Made by a program: the position numbers and the translations under genes. Shown piece by piece: positions 46,510 to 58,300 of a stretch of 64,000 bases of DNA; the stretch's first letter is position 1; each line of letters opens with the position of its first letter. Origin of the DNA: Verrucomicrobia bacterium IMCC26134 (lineage in GTDB: Bacteria; Verrucomicrobiota; Verrucomicrobiia; Opitutales; Opitutaceae); assembly GCA_000972765.1 (NCBI GenBank), contig CP011265.1, positions 2,341,501 through 2,405,500 on the forward strand. Direction: 5' to 3'. Below the pieces are notes generated by a model that made no database searches, had not been told where the DNA came from, and was given only the letters and a program-made list of their open reading frames with translations.

Positions 46510-49004
46510 CGCTTAACCCGCCTGGATGGGGCCACCCGTCTCATGCCCATGGCCACGATGGCGAGCGTCGCGAGCGAACTCAGCGGCATCAGCACCGCCG
46601 CAAAGAGTGGGTTCATCAACCCCGCCACCGCCAGACCCACCGCCGCGAAATTATAGGCTATCATGAAGATCAACAAAGCCAGTTGGGTGCGCCGCCTTAG
46701 CGCATCCACCTCCAGCAGCAAGCGCACGCCGCCGATCCCGCGCCCGAGGTAATAAAAATCCGACTTCTCGGTCAGAACGCCACGATGCAGCACCGGCGTC
46801 CCCCGGCAGCCCGCGCGGTCAAAGGCCAGACTGTCGTTCGCCCCGTCACCCAGCATTAACGTCTCCGCCGGTTCATGTGCCTCCACCCACGCCGCTTTTT
46901 CCTGAGGCGATAGGCCGCCGAGCGCCTCTCCCTGAGACACGCCGAGCGCCGCCGCCAACTGATTCACCTTCACGGGCTCGTCGCCACTCAAAATCGCAAC
47001 CACCAGACCGCGCGCACGCAGGGCCGCCACCTCTACACTCGCATCCGCTCGCACCGTATCCATGAAAACGAAGCGCGCCACCACCCTGCCCGCCCGGGCC
47101 AGCACCGCCTCGCCCGCCCACTTTACATCGCCTGTCGCAGCTTTTTCGGCCCAATCGGCCCGACCCAGCGTCCACTCCCCGATTCGCACCCCGCGTCCGA
47201 TCGTCTCCTCCACCGCGCCGAAGAGAACGTCGCGCACGCCGGACAGAAGCAGGGCCTCGTGCAGTGCCCGCCCTACCGGATGCGGATTATCGCGCACCAG
47301 CGCGTGCAGCGCCGCACGTGCCTCCTGATCCAGCTCCTCCAGAAACTCGGGATTACGGAGCGATGGGGTCTCCAGGGTAAGCGTTCCGGTCTTGTCAAAA
47401 ACCACCCGTTTGATGCCCCCCAGCCGTGTCCATACGTCCGCCGAACGCACAAACACCCCGCGCCGCCGCAAGGCAACCGAGGCCCACTCCTCCGCCAGCG
47501 GAAAGGCCAGCCCGAGCGCACAGGGACACGACACCACCAGCACCGAGATCACCACTGCGCCGGTGCGTGCTGCGTCGGCCGTCGCCAGCCACCAGCCTGC
47601 GCCAGCCGCCGCAGCCGTCGCGAGAATGACAACCAGATAAACCTGGATGACCCGCTCCAGCAGCCGCTCCCTTTTCCGCGCCGACTGCACCGGTGCCACC
47701 AACTGCGCCAGCAGCGATCCCGCCCAGGGCGCTGCCACCGTGAATGCCGCCGAGCCCGGCCCGAGAAACCGCGCCCCGGCAGGCACCCGCCGCCCCGCCT
47801 CAAAACCACGCGACTCGGCCTCGCCCGTGATCCAGGAGAGGTTGAACTCAGCCGCTCCCGTGCCGCCGTTCTCAGCCGCCGCCAGCACGCCCTCGACCGG
47901 CATGAGTTGTCCACCCTCCACCTCGATGCGTTCGCCAACCTGCAGAGTATCTGGCGCGGCCTCAATAAACCTATCGCCGCGCCAGACCCGCACCCGTTCC
48001 GACACCGGTTGACTGCGCAGCAAACGCCGTTGGTTGCGCTCCACCGCCGCGACCTGCGCCCAGCGCCCCACCAGCATCAGCAAGATGAAGCCGCTCACAA
48101 AATCGAAATACTGGTTCTCCGGATTTGCGGTCAGCCAGCCATACACCGAGCCGGTGTAGGCGCCGATGATCCCCAGAGCGATCGGGAGGTCGAGGTGCAC
48201 CATTCGTTCACGCAGCGCGCGCCACGCCCGTCCGAGGAAAAACCCTCCGCCAGCGAGCAGACTCATCGTGGCGAAAGCCATCGCCAGCGTCTCAAAAAGC
48301 CGCGCGTAGCGCTCGCCCGCCGCCAGCCCGAAATACGCCGGCAGCGTGAATAACATCACGTTCATGGCAAAAGCCGCGCAAAGACCCACCCGTCGCGCCA
48401 AAGCCCTTCCCTCCGTCTCTCCACCGCCGCGCGACAACGGGTCCGCTTTCTCTCCGACCGGGCCTAGCACGTAATTGAAACGCTGCAGCGTGCTCGCAAA
48501 CGCTGCCGCGTCAAAGCCTACGCCTACCGCCCAGCTCAGTCGCACCCGTCCGGTCAGCGCGTTGACCTCGATGCGGCCCGAGCCCGGTTGACGGGTGTGC
48601 AAACGATCGATCAACCACACGCAAGCCGCACAGGAAAGCCCTTGCACCCCGACCACCAGCTCGGCGGCACGACCCTTGCCCGCGGCAATCACCCCGGATT
48701 CAGCCGCCGCCTGTGCTTCTCTCAGCCAACCCCAGGCACCGTCTGCCGCCAAAGCCGCGTCCACTGGCGGAATCGCCCCCGTCTTGATCTCGTAAAATCC
48801 CTGCAACCCTTCGTCGTGGATCAGCCGATACACATAAGCGCACCCCCCGCAGCAAAACGCCCCGGTCTCCGCCTGCGGCATGGGCGCGCCGCAATGCCGG
48901 CAAAACGGCCTCCGCCCGATTTTGCCCTGCGCAGCCACCGCGCCGTCGCCTTCGCCCGAGGCGGGGCGGAACGGTTTCGTGTCAGGCGTTATCACGCTTT
49001 TCAT
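46506..49004 (-). CDS. Copper-translocating P-type ATPase, CcoI/FixI type
   Basis: An 832-residue P1B ATPase. The N-terminus has a FixI-type cysteine cluster (CRHCGAPMP and FCCGGCAYVYRLIHDEGL) and a metal-binding domain with GLSCAACVWLID. Eight membrane helices surround the CPC metal site (VVSCPCALGLAFPLAEEW); the phosphorylation loop is FDKTGTLTLE and the hinge MLGDGANDSLAF. CcoI proteins deliver copper for cbb3-type cytochrome oxidase assembly, but no cco genes are in view. It is divergent from the malic enzyme gene over 161 bases, and its stop region overlaps the start of the broken GH28 gene. Confidence 0.9.
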   Translation of the reverse strand: MKSVITPDTKPFRPASGEGDGAVAAQGKIGRRPFCRHCGAPMPQAETGAFCCGGCAYVYRLIHDEGLQGFYEIKTGAIPPVDAALAADGAWGWLREAQAAAESGVIAAGKGRAAELVVGVQGLSCAACVWLIDRLHTRQPGSGRIEVNALTGRVRLSWAVGVGFDAAAFASTLQRFNYVLGPVGEKADPLSRGGGETEGRALARRVGLCAAFAMNVMLFTLPAYFGLAAGERYARLFETLAMAFATMSLLAGGGFFLGRAWRALRERMVHLDLPIALGIIGAYTGSVYGWLTANPENQYFDFVSGFILLMLVGRWAQVAAVERNQRRLLRSQPVSERVRVWRGDRFIEAAPDTLQVGERIEVEGGQLMPVEGVLAAAENGGTGAAEFNLSWITGEAESRGFEAGRRVPAGARFLGPGSAAFTVAAPWAGSLLAQLVAPVQSARKRERLLERVIQVYLVVILATAAAAGAGWWLATADAARTGAVVISVLVVSCPCALGLAFPLAEEWASVALRRRGVFVRSADVWTRLGGIKRVVFDKTGTLTLETPSLRNPEFLEELDQEARAALHALVRDNPHPVGRALHEALLLSGVRDVLFGAVEETIGRGVRIGEWTLGRADWAEKAATGDVKWAGEAVLARAGRVVARFVFMDTVRADASVEVAALRARGLVVAILSGDEPVKVNQLAAALGVSQGEALGGLSPQEKAAWVEAHEPAETLMLGDGANDSLAFDRAGCRGTPVLHRGVLTEKSDFYYLGRGIGGVRLLLEVDALRRRTQLALLIFMIAYNFAAVGLAVAGLMNPLFAAVLMPLSSLATLAIVAMGMRRVAPSRRVKR

Positions 49005-49165
49005 ACCCGCTACTAGCGGTCATGCCGCGCTTTTTGGCCAGCTTGTCTCAATCGGCACGTCGACCTTGGCAAAAGATGCGCAAAAGCCCCCCGCTTGCTT
49101 CACGCACAGCCTTCGCCAAACGACGCGCAGTCACCCCGGCGGATTTGCGGTAAAGTGTGCGGCGT

Positions 49166-50842
49166 ATGGCCCCCCTTCCCTTTGATTCCGGTCTTTCCGC
49201 CGCCGGCGGTCCGCCTTGGCCTCGCGGCTCCGCCCTGCTCACCAATTCGCTCCTGAACAAGGGCACCGCCTTCACCGAACGTGAACGCGACGCCCTCGGT
49301 CTGCGCGGCCTGCTGCCCCCGCGCGTATTCACGCTCGAGGAGCAGGTTTCCCGCGTGCTGGGAAACCTTCGCCGAAAGGAGAGCCCGCTCGAGAAATACA
49401 TCTTCCTCACGACCCTCCAAAACCGCAATGAGACGCTCTTCTACCGGCTCATGCAGGACTATGCCGAGGAGATGATCCCGCTCATCTACACCCCCACGGT
49501 CGGCCAGGCCTGCCTCGAATACGGCGCCATTTTCCGCCGCCCGCGCGGTCTCTTTATCAGCATCCGCGAACGTGGTCGCATCGCCGAGGTTCTTCGCCAC
49601 TGGCCGGTCACCGATGTGCGTATGATCGTCGTCACCGACGGCGAACGCATCCTCGGGCTCGGAGACTTGGGCGCCCTCGGGATGGGCATCCCTGTCGGCA
49701 AGCTCGCCCTCTACACCGCTTGCGCCGGTCTCCACCCAGCCTACGGCCTCCCCATCACGCTCGATGTAGGCACCGATAACGCCAGCCTGCGCGCCGACCC
49801 TTCCTACCTGGGTCTCCCCCACGCCCGGGTGCGCGGCACCGCCTACGACGATTTCATCAACGAATTTGTCGCCGCCGTGCGCGAGGTCTTTCCCCGCGCC
49901 CTTTTGCAATGGGAGGATTTTGGCAACACCAACGCCTTTCGTCTGCTTCAGGAAAACCGTCCCCGCCTGTGCAGTTTCAACGACGACATCCAGGGCACCG
50001 CCGCCGTCGCCGTCGCAGGCCTGCTGGCCGCCCTGCGCGAGACCGCCGGCAATCTAGCCGACCAGCGTCTCTTGTTTCTCGGCGCCGGCGAGGCCGGCAC
50101 AGGCATAGCCGATCTTTATGTCGCCGCCGCCTGCTCGGAGGGCATGCCGGAAGCCGCCGCGCGCGCCCGTTGCTGGTTCGTCGACTCCGAAGGCCTCGTG
50201 GTCCGCAACCGGCCAGGCCGCCCGCTCGCCCACCACAAGCTGCCCTACGCCCATGACCACGCCCCGTTGCGCACGCTTGCCGAGGCGGTCGAGGCCATCA
50301 CACCCACCGTGCTCATCGGGGTTTCAGGCCAGCCCTCCACCTTCACCCCCGCCATCCTGCGGCGCATGGCTGAGTTAAATCCACGTCCCGTCGTCTTCGC
50401 GCTGTCCAACCCGACCAGCCAGGCCGAGTGCACCGCCGAGGCCGCCTACGTCGAGACGCAAGGCCGAGTGCTCTTCGCCAGCGGCAGCCCCTTTCCTCCG
50501 GTCACACTCGGAGGTCGCACCTACACCCCCGGGCAAGGCAACAACGTCTACATTTTTCCCGGCGTCGGCTTCGGTGCGCTCGCCTGCGGCGCGCGCGAGA
50601 TCACCGACGCGATGTTCCTCGCCGCCGCCCGCCGCTTGGCTGCGTTGGTTACGTCCGAGGATCTGGCACTGGGTCGCATCTACCCGGCCCTCACCCGCAT
50701 ACGCGAGGTATCGCTGGAACTAGCCATCGCCGTGGTGGCCGAGGCGCGCAAGGACGGCCTTTCCACCATCGCCCTCCCTGCCGACCCGCGCGCCGAGCTC
50801 ACCGCCCGCCGATTCGAGGCCGTCTACCGCGAATATGTATGA
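49166..50842 (+). CDS. maeA: NAD-dependent malic enzyme
   Basis: A 558-residue long-form malic enzyme that oxidatively decarboxylates malate to pyruvate. I take the ATG at 49166; an in-frame GTG lies three codons upstream. Conserved parts are LIYTPTVGQACLEYG, VVTDGERILGLGDLGALGMG with the malate-binding residues, LQWEDFGNTNAFRLL with the metal ligands, CSFNDDIQGTAAVAVAGLLA and the dinucleotide motif FLGAGEAGTGIADL. NAD rather than NADP use is assumed from the family branch and length. It lies between the copper ATPase (divergent) and a GH1 gene. Confidence 0.93.
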   Translation: MAPLPFDSGLSAAGGPPWPRGSALLTNSLLNKGTAFTERERDALGLRGLLPPRVFTLEEQVSRVLGNLRRKESPLEKYIFLTTLQNRNETLFYRLMQDYAEEMIPLIYTPTVGQACLEYGAIFRRPRGLFISIRERGRIAEVLRHWPVTDVRMIVVTDGERILGLGDLGALGMGIPVGKLALYTACAGLHPAYGLPITLDVGTDNASLRADPSYLGLPHARVRGTAYDDFINEFVAAVREVFPRALLQWEDFGNTNAFRLLQENRPRLCSFNDDIQGTAAVAVAGLLAALRETAGNLADQRLLFLGAGEAGTGIADLYVAAACSEGMPEAAARARCWFVDSEGLVVRNRPGRPLAHHKLPYAHDHAPLRTLAEAVEAITPTVLIGVSGQPSTFTPAILRRMAELNPRPVVFALSNPTSQAECTAEAAYVETQGRVLFASGSPFPPVTLGGRTYTPGQGNNVYIFPGVGFGALACGAREITDAMFLAAARRLAALVTSEDLALGRIYPALTRIREVSLELAIAVVAEARKDGLSTIALPADPRAELTARRFEAVYREYV

Positions 50843-50948
50843 CAGGTTGTATCTTAAGCAGGTGCATTGGGGTTATCTATCTACTTGATCGAGGCTAGAC
50901 AAAAAGCAGCCGGTGCGGCACGTAGAGGCTCTGCAACTTTGTGCACAC

Positions 50949-52304
50949 ATGATTAAATCACGCCCGCAGACCTTCCCTAAAAACTTCGTCTGGGGCTTCG
51001 CCGCCGCTGCACCGCAAATCGAGGGCGCCGCCTTCACCGATGGCAAAGGCGAGTCCATCTGGGACCGCATGGCCCGAACCCCGGGCAAGGTGCACAACGG
51101 CGACACTCTCGACGTCGCCTGCGAGCACTACACCCGCTACGCCGAGGATTTTAAGCTCATGCGCTCGCTGGGCGCGAAACACTACCGCCTCTCCCTCGCC
51201 TGGCCCCGCATCTATCCCAACGGGGATGGCGCGGTAAACCAGAAGGGGCTCGATTTCTACCACCGCCTCTTCGATTCCATGGATAAACACGGCCTGACGC
51301 CGTGGGTCACCATGTTCCACTGGGATCTCCCCCAGTCGCTTGAGACGCGCTTCGGCGGCTGGCGCGACCGTCGCACCGCCGACGCCTTCGCCACCTACGC
51401 CGACACCATCGTCAAAACCTACGGTGACCGGGTGAAAAACTGGATCACGCTCAACGAGATCCTCTGCTTCACCCGCCTCGGCTACGGCGGGCACGACAAG
51501 GCCCCCGGTCTCTCCTGCTCCGAACAAGTCGTCAACCAGACCTACCACACCGCCCTCCTTTGCCATGGCCACGGCGTGCGCGCCGTTCGCGAATACGGCG
51601 GCAAGGGCGCCCGCGTAGGCCTGACGGACAACTGCTCCGTGTCTGTTCCGCTCAGCGAAACCGCCGCCGACATCGCCGCCGCCCGCGCCCAGTTTATTCA
51701 CGACAACGCGCGCGTCCTCGATCCCATTTACACCGGCAGCTACGGCGCCGCCTACCGCAAACTTGTGGGCAAGCACGCCGCCAAGTTCGAGAAGCGCGAC
51801 TTCGACCTCATCGGTTTGCCCACTGATTTTCTCGGCCTCAATATCTACACCGGCACGTTTGTGCGCGCCGGCAAGGGCGGAAAACCTGAGCAGCTTTCCT
51901 TCCCCGCCGCCTATCCCACGGCAGACGCCCCCTGGCTCAAGCACGTCCCCCAATCTCTCTACTGGGGCCCGAGACATGTCGCCGAAATCTACGGTGTTAA
52001 AGCCATTCACATCACCGAAAACGGTGCCGGCTACAACGACGCATCGCCCGTGAAGGGCGAGGTCAACGACCTGCATCGGCTCAACTTGGTGCGCGGCAAC
52101 CTCGGCGAGCTCCGCCGCACCATCAACGACGGCGTGCCGGTCAAGGGTTTCTTCCTGTGGTCGTTCATGGACAACTTCGAGTGGCAGGATGGCTACGAGC
52201 GCCGCTTCGGCGTCGTGTATTGCGATTTCAAAACCCAGAAACGCACCCCTAAGTTCAGCGCCAAGTGGTATCAAGAGGTCATGAAGGCCAACGCCCTCGT
52301 TTGA
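50949..52304 (+). CDS. GH1 beta-glucosidase
   Basis: A 451-residue GH1 enzyme from the ATG at 50949 (MIKSRPQTFPKNFVWGFAAA), chosen because GH1 proteins begin close to the FPxxFxWG motif; the open frame starts 12 codons earlier. The acid/base is Glu170 in TLNE and the nucleophile Glu357 in ITENG; SLAWPRIYPNGDGAVNQKGL and SFMDNFEWQDGYERRFGV are also typical. No signal peptide, so a cytoplasmic enzyme hydrolysing beta-glucosides or related disaccharides. It is about 106 bases after maeA and converges with the giant gene. Confidence 0.93.
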   Translation: MIKSRPQTFPKNFVWGFAAAAPQIEGAAFTDGKGESIWDRMARTPGKVHNGDTLDVACEHYTRYAEDFKLMRSLGAKHYRLSLAWPRIYPNGDGAVNQKGLDFYHRLFDSMDKHGLTPWVTMFHWDLPQSLETRFGGWRDRRTADAFATYADTIVKTYGDRVKNWITLNEILCFTRLGYGGHDKAPGLSCSEQVVNQTYHTALLCHGHGVRAVREYGGKGARVGLTDNCSVSVPLSETAADIAAARAQFIHDNARVLDPIYTGSYGAAYRKLVGKHAAKFEKRDFDLIGLPTDFLGLNIYTGTFVRAGKGGKPEQLSFPAAYPTADAPWLKHVPQSLYWGPRHVAEIYGVKAIHITENGAGYNDASPVKGEVNDLHRLNLVRGNLGELRRTINDGVPVKGFFLWSFMDNFEWQDGYERRFGVVYCDFKTQKRTPKFSAKWYQEVMKANALV

Positions 52305-52341
52305 CCGGATCAAATCAACCGCACCACACGACAGCGAGCGG

Positions 52342-55300
52342 CTACCACAACACCGTTCCGCTGCCGCTTAACCGGCCGCTGATGTGCGTCTTGCCCTCCC
52401 GGCCTGCGTAGCTCGCTTGGAGCATCCAGGTGCCGCTCACCTTGCCGGTCACAGCATCATAGCTGGTAAGGTTAAGCATATAGGACTCGATTGTCGTGAC
52501 CGTGCGCGTGGCGGTCTTGGTCGTGCGAACCACCAGCAAGAGCGAGCTGGTGTTACTCCTCCGCTTGTAGGTAAACCTCTCGCTGGTCGTGGCATCGCCG
52601 TCGTCCAGTAAGCGGCCGTTCACCAACCAGTTCGCGTTGAGCACCAGCGGAGCACCGGTCGAATCAAATCCGGAACCTGTGAGAACAAGCCGATCACCGG
52701 TAACCATCCGGCTGGGCGCCAGACTCACCACCACGTCCAGGGGCCGCGATATGACCGAACCGCCCGCATTCGTAACCAGGACGTCGTAGCGTCCGGCATC
52801 GCCCGGCACAGAGCTGGACACCATGTAAGTGGACCCGGTGGCGCCGACCAGAATCTGGCCGTCACGCCGCCATTGGTAGCTAAGCAGGGAGCCCACCGCA
52901 GCTCTGGCCCCAACCTTCAGGGTGAAGCCCGCACCTATATCCACCAAACCGCGCACGGAAGAGGCCGGCTGGCGGCTGATGGTCGGGGCCTTGATCGGTT
53001 TTCCAGGCTGGCCGATTTGCAGGGTGGCAACATCACTCGTCACCGCCCGGATCGCGTTGGTCGCCACCACGGTGTAACGACCGGCATCGGAAAGTTTCAC
53101 ATTGGTCAAAGTAAGTGTGGAAGCGATGGCGCCGGCGATGGCGACACCGTTCTTGAACCACTGATAAGTCGGGGCAGGCTTGCCCGTGGCCGTCGCCGTG
53201 AAGGTCACCGTCGCGCCTGTCACCGTGACCTGCGCGGCCGGTTGTAAGATGAAGGCCGGAGGCGACGCGATCTGCACGATCGTCACCGTCACCACGACGG
53301 AAGCCGTGGCGCCGCTGGCATCCCGCACCGCCAGAGTGAAATGATCCTCGGCCGTAAAGGTTGTGAAATCCTGGCGGTCCGCCAAATAGCTGAAGGTGCC
53401 GTCGGCGTTCACCGTGACGACACCGTGCGACGGCGCGCCCAGAACCAAACCGGTTAAGGCGTCTCCATCCGCATCCGAAGCCGACCACAAGCCGCCGAAT
53501 GTGGCTCCTTCGTCGAGCGTGAACGGTGCCACCGGCGCCACCACCGGCGCGTCGTTCACCGGCGTCAGCGTGACACTGATCGTGCGTATCACGGAGTCGG
53601 CCAGGCCGTCGTTGGCCTGCACCGTGAAACTGTCCGTCGCGACAAAGCCGACCGTCGGCTGACGCGCCGCCGTGTAACTATAGGTTCCGTCGGCGTTCAC
53701 CGTCACCGTGCCGTGGGCTGCGCCGCTCACCAACGAGTAAATCAGCACATCGCCGTCCGCATCACTCGCGCTCAGGGCGCCACCGGAGGCCGCGCCTTCG
53801 GCGACCGTTACGTCGCCTGCCGCGAGCAGCGGCGCGTCATTCACCGGTGTCAGCGTGACCGTGACCGTGCGAGGAGCGGAGTCTGCCAGGCCGTCGTTGG
53901 CTTTCACCGTGAAGCTGTCCGTAGCGACAAATCCGACCGTCGGCTGACGCGCCGCCGCATAGGTAAACGTGCCGTCGGCGTTGAGGGTCAATACGCCGTG
54001 CGCCGGACCACCGACCAACGCGAAGCTGAACGCATCTCCGTCCACATCCGTCGCGCTCAAGGACCCGGAGTGCGTCGCCCCCTCTCCGACCGTCGCTGAA
54101 TCCGGCGCCACCACCGGCGCGTCGTTCACCGGCGTCAGCGTGACACTGATCGTGCGTATCACGGAGTCCGTCAGGCCGTCGTTGGCCTGCACCGTGAAAC
54201 TGTCCGTCGCGACAAAGCCGACCGTCGGCTGTCTCGCCGCCGCGTAGGTAAACGTGCCGTCGGCGTTGAGCATGACGAGGCCGTGGGCTGCGCCGCTCAC
54301 CAACGAGTAAATCAGCACATCGCCGTCCGCATCACTCGCGCTCAGGGCGCCACCGGAGGCCGCGCCTTCGGCGACCGTTACGTCGCCTGCCGCGAGCAGC
54401 GGCGCGTCATTCACCGGCGTCAGCGTGACCGTGACCGTGCGAGGAGCGGAGTCTGCCAGGCCGTCGTTGGCTTTCACCGTGAAGCTGTCCGTAGCGACAA
54501 AGCCGACCGTCGGCTGACGCGCCGCCGCGTAGGTAAACGTGCCGTCGGCATTGAGGGTCAATACGCCGTGCGCCGGACCACCGACCAACGCGAAGCTGAA
54601 CGCATCTCCGTCCACATCCGTCGCGCTCAAGGACCCGGAGTGCGTCGCTCCCTCTCCGACCGTCGCTGAATCCGGCGCCACCATCGGCGCGTCGTTCACC
54701 GGCGTCAGCGTGACACTGATCGTGCGTATCACGGAGTCGGCCAGGCCGTCGTTGGCCTGCACCGTGAAACTGTCCGTCGAAGCAAAGCCGACCGTCGGCT
54801 GACGCGCCGCCGTGTAACTATAGGTTCCGTCGGCGTTCACCGTCACCGTGCCGTGGGCTGCGCCGCTCACGAGCGCATAGAGTAAATCGTCGCCATCCGC
54901 ATCCGTCGCGTTGAGGGGACCGGCCGTTGTTGCGCCTTCGGCGACGGTGAAGCCGGCTAGATCGACCACCGGCGCACTGTTGATATCAGTGAGCGCGAGG
55001 CCGACCGTAGCGAGGGCGGAGCTGGCGTAGCCATCGCTGGCGATGAATGTGAAGCTGTCCGTGTCGCCAAAGCCGACCGTCGGCTGACGCGCGGCGGTGT
55101 AGGTAAAGGAGCCATCGGCATTAAAGACCAGGGTTCCGCGCGCGGGACCGGTGCCGAGAGCGAAGGTCAAAAAGTGGCCGTCCGCATCGGTCGCGGTGAC
55201 AACACCGTGGAGGGGCGTGCCCTCAGTGGCGTCGACACTTTGATCAGCGGCGACAGGCGGACGGTTCTCCAGCACGCTGACATCGGCGATGCGGGCGCTG

Positions 55301-58300
55301 CTGGCCGCCGCACCAAAGCCGATCAGGTCCAGCGAAACATCAAGCACGGTGCCGGCCGCGATGCCCACGAGGTTCACACGGAAGACCCGCGAGCCGGTGT
55401 AGTCCAGGTTGTCGCCCGAAACGGCGTCGGTAACCGAGGCATTGCCGCCCCAACGTGTGAGGCCATCCGCCTGCACGTTCACCAAGGCATCCGTGAGCGT
55501 AAGCCCGGCGACAGAGGCAAAGCCCGCGTTACGAACACTGATCTCAAACGCATCGCCCGGATTAGCGTGGTTGGCGGAGAAGCTCAGGCCGGCGATGGTG
55601 ATTTCCAGGGTGATCGCGTTCACCGGCACCACGATGCTCTGTTGGAAGCGCGCCTGAACGGACGCGCTTTCGATGAGACGACCCTCGCCTCCGGATAGGA
55701 TCGTAAGGCCCCGCGTCAGCCAGCCGAAGTTGGCCGCCAAGGGATCGGTGATCTCAAAGCCGCCATTCACGATCGCACTGATCTGCGCGGTGCCGGCCAG
55801 CCAGGTGGGCCGCGTCGAGGACCAGAGCGTGGAAGGCAAGACCGGCAACACCCAGGCGTCGGACCCCTGCCACTGCATTACGGGCTGCACCGGCAGGTTG
55901 CCTACGAGCACGGGGATCACAGGTAAAACCTCCGAGTCGGTCTCGACCGTGCGCACCGGGCCGCCGACGAGGGTCTGCACCAGCGCGACCTCGCGCCCAG
56001 TCAGGAGGCGGCGTTGCCCCGCGGCGAGTAAGGGCGAGAGCAGACTGTCCGGCGCGGAGTTGGCATCAAGATGGGCGCCATCAGCGGAGAGGATCTCCAT
56101 ATAACCGTCGCCAACGAAGCGCAAAGCGCCGTCGGTGCCCGTCACCACGCGGGCGGCGAAGGCTTCGTTCTCCGGCTCGAAGCCATACAGGTGCCCCATC
56201 TCGTGCATCACCGTGGTCCAGAGATCGAAGCGGCCATAGGCGGCGGAGTCGGTGCTCGCGAGGCGCAACGCTCCGGCCGCGAGGGCGAACTCGGAGTCGT
56301 CGTAAGGCGACGAGTCCAAAAACCACTCGCAACCGCCCGGCTGGAGTGCGAGCAGGATGCTCCCGCCGATTAGATGCCCGGCGGAATCGCGACGGGCGAC
56401 CACGGTGGCGAGACGATCCGAGCCGAGGTCGGCGAATATCACATCGAACACCGGTGCCATTCCGAGACCGAGCGCGGCAGCCCACCGGGCGGCGGCGAGC
56501 GCGACGAGTTGAGTCGCGGCATAGGAGAGATCGCCGGTGATCAGGCCCGTCGGCGAGGCAGGCGGAGGCAGCGGATCAGACGAAGGCCGCAACAAAACGG
56601 ACAGGCCTTGGGCGACGACCGAGATGGCGTATTCCGTGCTGAGCCCATCGGTGGTGTCAGCGGCGACGCGCACGGTGTAGTCGCCAGCAGGCAAGGCCTT
56701 GAGGGAAACCGCCACGCTGCCGGCAGAACCCCCGACGGAAAGAACGACAAACCCGGCGGAGTCGAGCAAGGTGAGCACCAAGGGGGACTCACCCGCGAGG
56801 GAGGTGACACGCACCAGATCAAGGTCGCCGCCGAGCACAGTCGATGTAAAGCGGAAGGTATCGACGTCGCCGCGATGGAGGGTGAGAGCGGAGATCGAGC
56901 CGGCACCGGCGACCAGCGGGATCACCACCGGAGCGATGCTTTCGCGGGCATCAGGAGCAGGATAAACAAGCACGCGGGTCGCGCCGGTATTGTCGGTCTC
57001 GGCGCTTTCGGAAACGACGGCGCCGGAATCGGCTAAAACGAGCAGATACCAGAACCCGGGACCGACACCGGAGAGGTCGAGCACGCGGGCGGTGTCGGTG
57101 AGCGTCGCGCCCGAGGCGAGACCACCTGCGACGGAGATTGCCGCGCCGAGCACGGTGTCGGTGCCGGCATCAACGACACGATCGGAGGAAAGGTAGTAGC
57201 GGTAGCTGAAGGTCCCGGACGCCGCGCCGCCGTTGTTAAGGAAGCCGGTCGTGACGGTGACCGATCCGCCCTCGATCAACGGCGTGACGGGCGTGATGGA
57301 GACGACGGTGATATTTGCGGCCGGGGCGGCGGGGGCCTGGATGGCGAGACTATAGGCAGTCGCCGCGCCGGATGCGTAGATCAACGCGTGATAGAATCCG
57401 GCGGCTATACCATTCAACGTAAGGCGAGCGGTGCCGGCGACAGGAGCGGTGGCACTGGCAACGAAGTTCCAGTTGGCGTCGTAGAGTTGCAGCCGGACGT
57501 CAGCGGAGGGATCGAAGGTGAGCGTGAACGCGTCGAGTGTGCCGCCGCTCGCCGCGAGACGGAAATCGTAGGTATCCACATCGAAGAGACTGTGCAAGGT
57601 GCGGCCGGTTATGATGCTTCCGCCGGTGAGCGTGCCGAGCGTGGTGGCACCGTTGCCCGCCTCGACGAGTTCACCGGCATCGAAGGCGGTGATGACGGCG
57701 ACGGCGGACCCGAGGGTGTTATCGGAATCGACCAACTCGACGACCGTATCGGCGGCGTCCACCGTGATACGCACGACTCCGGAGCCGGCGGGAATGCCAG
57801 GCACGCTGACCGGCAGGGAGAGAACGCTACGGGAACCGGCGGCGAGCGTTCCAACTGTGACGGGTGCGCCGAGGGCATAGGTGACGCCACCGATGATCAA
57901 CTCGGCCTTGACGGTGAAGCCGAAGGCGGCCGCGCCGCCGAGGTTGGCGAGCTCGACCAATAGACTGCCACGGGTATCGCCGGCCAGCCACTCGGAAGAA
58001 GCGGTGACGCGTTCGACGGAGAGATTAGCGACCGGCCGAGGGACGGAGGCGAGGGCGAGAGTGTAGCAGATGGCGGCCTCGTCGTCGGCGGCGACGAGGA
58101 TCCTGTAGTCGCCGGCAGCAAGACCGGCTAACGAGAGCGTGACGACGCCGGTGGCGCGGTCTGCAGTGCTCGAAGCGAGCACGTTGCCAGCAACGTCTGT
58201 AACCTCCAATAGCAAGGACCCTAGACCGTCGGCTCGGGTGACCGTGATGGCATCACCTTCGGCGCCGACCACGAGCAGACGGAGGGCAAACCAATCGAGA

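Noticed and set aside
53261-55255. Array of regular repeats considered as CRISPR
   Set aside because: Units are 285 bases, contiguous and in frame inside a coding sequence, with no short repeat-spacer pattern or cas genes.
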